Positions 7,334 to 8,033 of a stretch of 8,033 nt of DNA are shown in pieces. A program made the translations under genes and the position numbers. The DNA comes from Thermodesulfobacteriota bacterium. Its GTDB lineage: Bacteria; Desulfobacterota; Desulfocorpusculales; Desulfocorpusculum. Numbering within the stretch: position 1 is the stretch's first letter; each line of letters starts with the position of its first letter. The notes beneath the pieces are model-generated. The model saw only the letters and a program-made list of their open reading frames with translations. It did no database searches and was not told where the DNA came from. The DNA lies in the NCBI GenBank assembly GCA_028275295.1, contig JAPWUY010000066.1:1-8033 (forward strand), in the 5' to 3' direction.

Positions 7334-7362
7334 AGTTTAGAATCGTAGTTCACATTTTGCAA
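7334..7362 (-). promoter_or_regulatory. Candidate promoter of tetR and the efflux operon
   Basis: On the minus strand TTGCAA (7362-7357) and TAAACT (7339-7334) are separated by exactly 17 bases; each box matches the sigma-70 consensus at four of six positions. Transcription would start near 7327, about 40 bases before the tetR ATG. It is the best such pair I see upstream of the operon, and the direct repeats TTCACA (7329-7334 and 7349-7354, 20 bases apart) overlap it. Eye-made call. Confidence 0.4.
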
Positions 7363-7506
7363 GGGCATTCCAAATCCCGAGGTAGATCCCCGCCTCGCTC
7401 AAGAAGTCTTTGGCCGAGGAGATCTCTCTCAAGTGGACAACCTCAAGGCCCCCTTTGGAGGAAGAAGGCCTTGGCTTGAGGTGGAACTCGCCCGAGGATG
7501 AGGAGG

Positions 7507-7530
7507 CCTTGGAGGCTCAAGCCTCCAGGG
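7507..7530 (-). terminator. GC-rich hairpin after the GGDEF-like gene; weak terminator candidate
   Basis: TGGAGGC and GCCTCCA (7510-7516 and 7521-7527) form a perfect seven-pair stem with a four-base loop, and two further C-G pairs can form beyond one mismatch. It lies about 50 bases downstream of the GGDEF-like gene's stop (7579). No run of T follows it on the minus strand, so it is not a standard intrinsic terminator; it could instead be an mRNA 3'-end stabiliser or incidental. The rest of the 7288-7578 gap holds the tetR promoter region and a 59-codon open frame (7337-7516). Confidence 0.3.
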
Positions 7531-7578
7531 TCAAGGGCTTCGGAGGATGGGCCTGGCTATCTTGTCATTGCAATTTCC

Positions 7579-8033
7579 CTACCTTCCTTTGAGGAGAGAG
7601 TCGAGCTCCCTTTCCATCTTGGAGATGAGGGAGGTTATGGAGCTTACAGTTTCCTTTTTCATGGTCTCGCTCACCGAAGCCACATTCACGCGAAGAGGTA
7701 TGTTACCTAGCTTGAGCACCTTGCCTGTGAGGAGCTCTTCCAATCTCCTTTTCACCACCAGAACCCCGTTTTTGCCAGTGAAAGGAAGTATGAGGAGAAT
7801 CCTGTTCTCATCCAGGCATCCCACGAGATCTGTGTCCCTGAGCCGGGGAAGGATCTCTTCCATCACGAGATTTCGAACCTCGTGGGGCTTGACGAAGCCC
7901 AGAGGCACTGGCTTGAGGGAGACCGCCTTCTGGACGCCCATCAGGACAAGGGAACAACTGTAAGGGTACCTCCTTATGAGCCTCGCCTCTTGTCTCAGCC
8001 ATACGAGGATCCCAGTCCTGTTGTAGCAGCCCT
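7579..8033 (-). CDS. C-terminal part of a protein with a degenerate GGDEF-like domain (gene enters from the right edge)
   Basis: Reading from 8031 in frame gives 150 residues to a TAG at 7579-7581. The fragment starts GCYNRTGILVWLRQEARLIRRYPYSCSLVL, which follows the opening of GGDEF domains (TGLxNRRxFxxxLxxE...ARRY...SLLLxD). Later RDTDLVGCLDENRILLILP (65-83) sits where active proteins have R-x-x-D-x-x-x-R-x-GGDEF-x-x-x-L-P, followed by a family-like helix (VVKRRLEELL) and a final strand-helix (LRVNVASVS ... SKMERELDSLL). The signature is LDENR instead of GGDEF, the metal-binding Asp of the first strand is replaced (LVLMGV), and the substrate-binding N-x-x-x-GHxxGD region is absent. It therefore should not make cyclic di-GMP; such domains in other proteins act as nucleotide sensors, partners or scaffolds. 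An upstream sensor or receiver domain may exist outside the window. The internal ATG at 7941 is not a likely start because the similarity extends upstream of it. Confidence 0.75.
   Translation of the reverse strand, partial: GCYNRTGILVWLRQEARLIRRYPYSCSLVLMGVQKAVSLKPVPLGFVKPHEVRNLVMEEILPRLRDTDLVGCLDENRILLILPFTGKNGVLVVKRRLEELLTGKVLKLGNIPLRVNVASVSETMKKETVSSITSLISKMERELDSLLKGR

Noticed and set aside
6871..7479. 202-codon plus-strand open frame across tetR and its promoter region
   Set aside because: It is antisense to a well-supported TetR gene; the translation is leucine-rich shadow sequence without a family signature.
1..8033. CRISPR array, tRNA/rRNA, insertion sequence, phage or attachment site
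   Set aside because: I looked for spaced direct repeats, transposase motifs, terminal inverted repeats and tRNA-like segments and saw none. The 7288-7578 gap is the only sizeable non-coding stretch, and it has only short repeats.

Overview
The window looks like chromosome of a Gram-negative bacterium: it encodes a complete envelope-spanning efflux pump with an outer-membrane component, and the start of a squalene-hopene cyclase. Every gene I can support lies on the minus strand, so transcription runs from the right edge to the left. Arginine is encoded largely by AGG/AGA, and the DNA is moderately GC-rich by eye. This would fit a Desulfobacterota-like (former deltaproteobacterial) lineage, but no marker gene here fixes the taxonomy and I hold that guess loosely.

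Layout in transcription order. (1) From the right edge to 7579 is the C-terminal part of a protein with a badly decayed GGDEF-like domain. (2) 7288-7578 is a 291-base gap with a small GC-rich hairpin, a 59-codon open frame of unknown meaning, and a candidate promoter with operator-like repeats. (3) 7287-6661 is a TetR/AcrR-family regulator. (4) 6604-5441 is the periplasmic adaptor (membrane fusion protein), (5) 5438-2268 the RND (AcrB/HAE1-type) inner-membrane pump, and (6) 2278-845 the OprM/NodT-type outer-membrane channel. The adaptor-to-pump gap is 2 bases and pump and channel overlap by 11 bases, so these three are surely one operon. tetR ends 56 bases upstream and probably leads it. (7) A possible 41-codon small ORF (861-736) overlaps the channel gene's end. 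(8) From 678 to the left edge are the first 226 codons of a squalene-hopene-cyclase-type triterpene cyclase.

How they work together: the TetR protein most likely represses its own operon until a pump substrate or other ligand binds. The three structural proteins form an AcrAB-TolC-like tripartite drug/solvent exporter powered by the proton gradient. The cyclase makes, or helps make, hopanoids, which order the outer membrane. Its position directly behind the pump suggests, but does not prove, a joint envelope-defence role.

Most of the window is a standard efflux operon. I see no clearly new system. The points worth a second look are the cyclase next to the pump, the catalytically hopeless GGDEF domain, the in-frame TGA upstream of the cyclase, the unusual lipoboxes, and the repeat-rich tetR promoter region.
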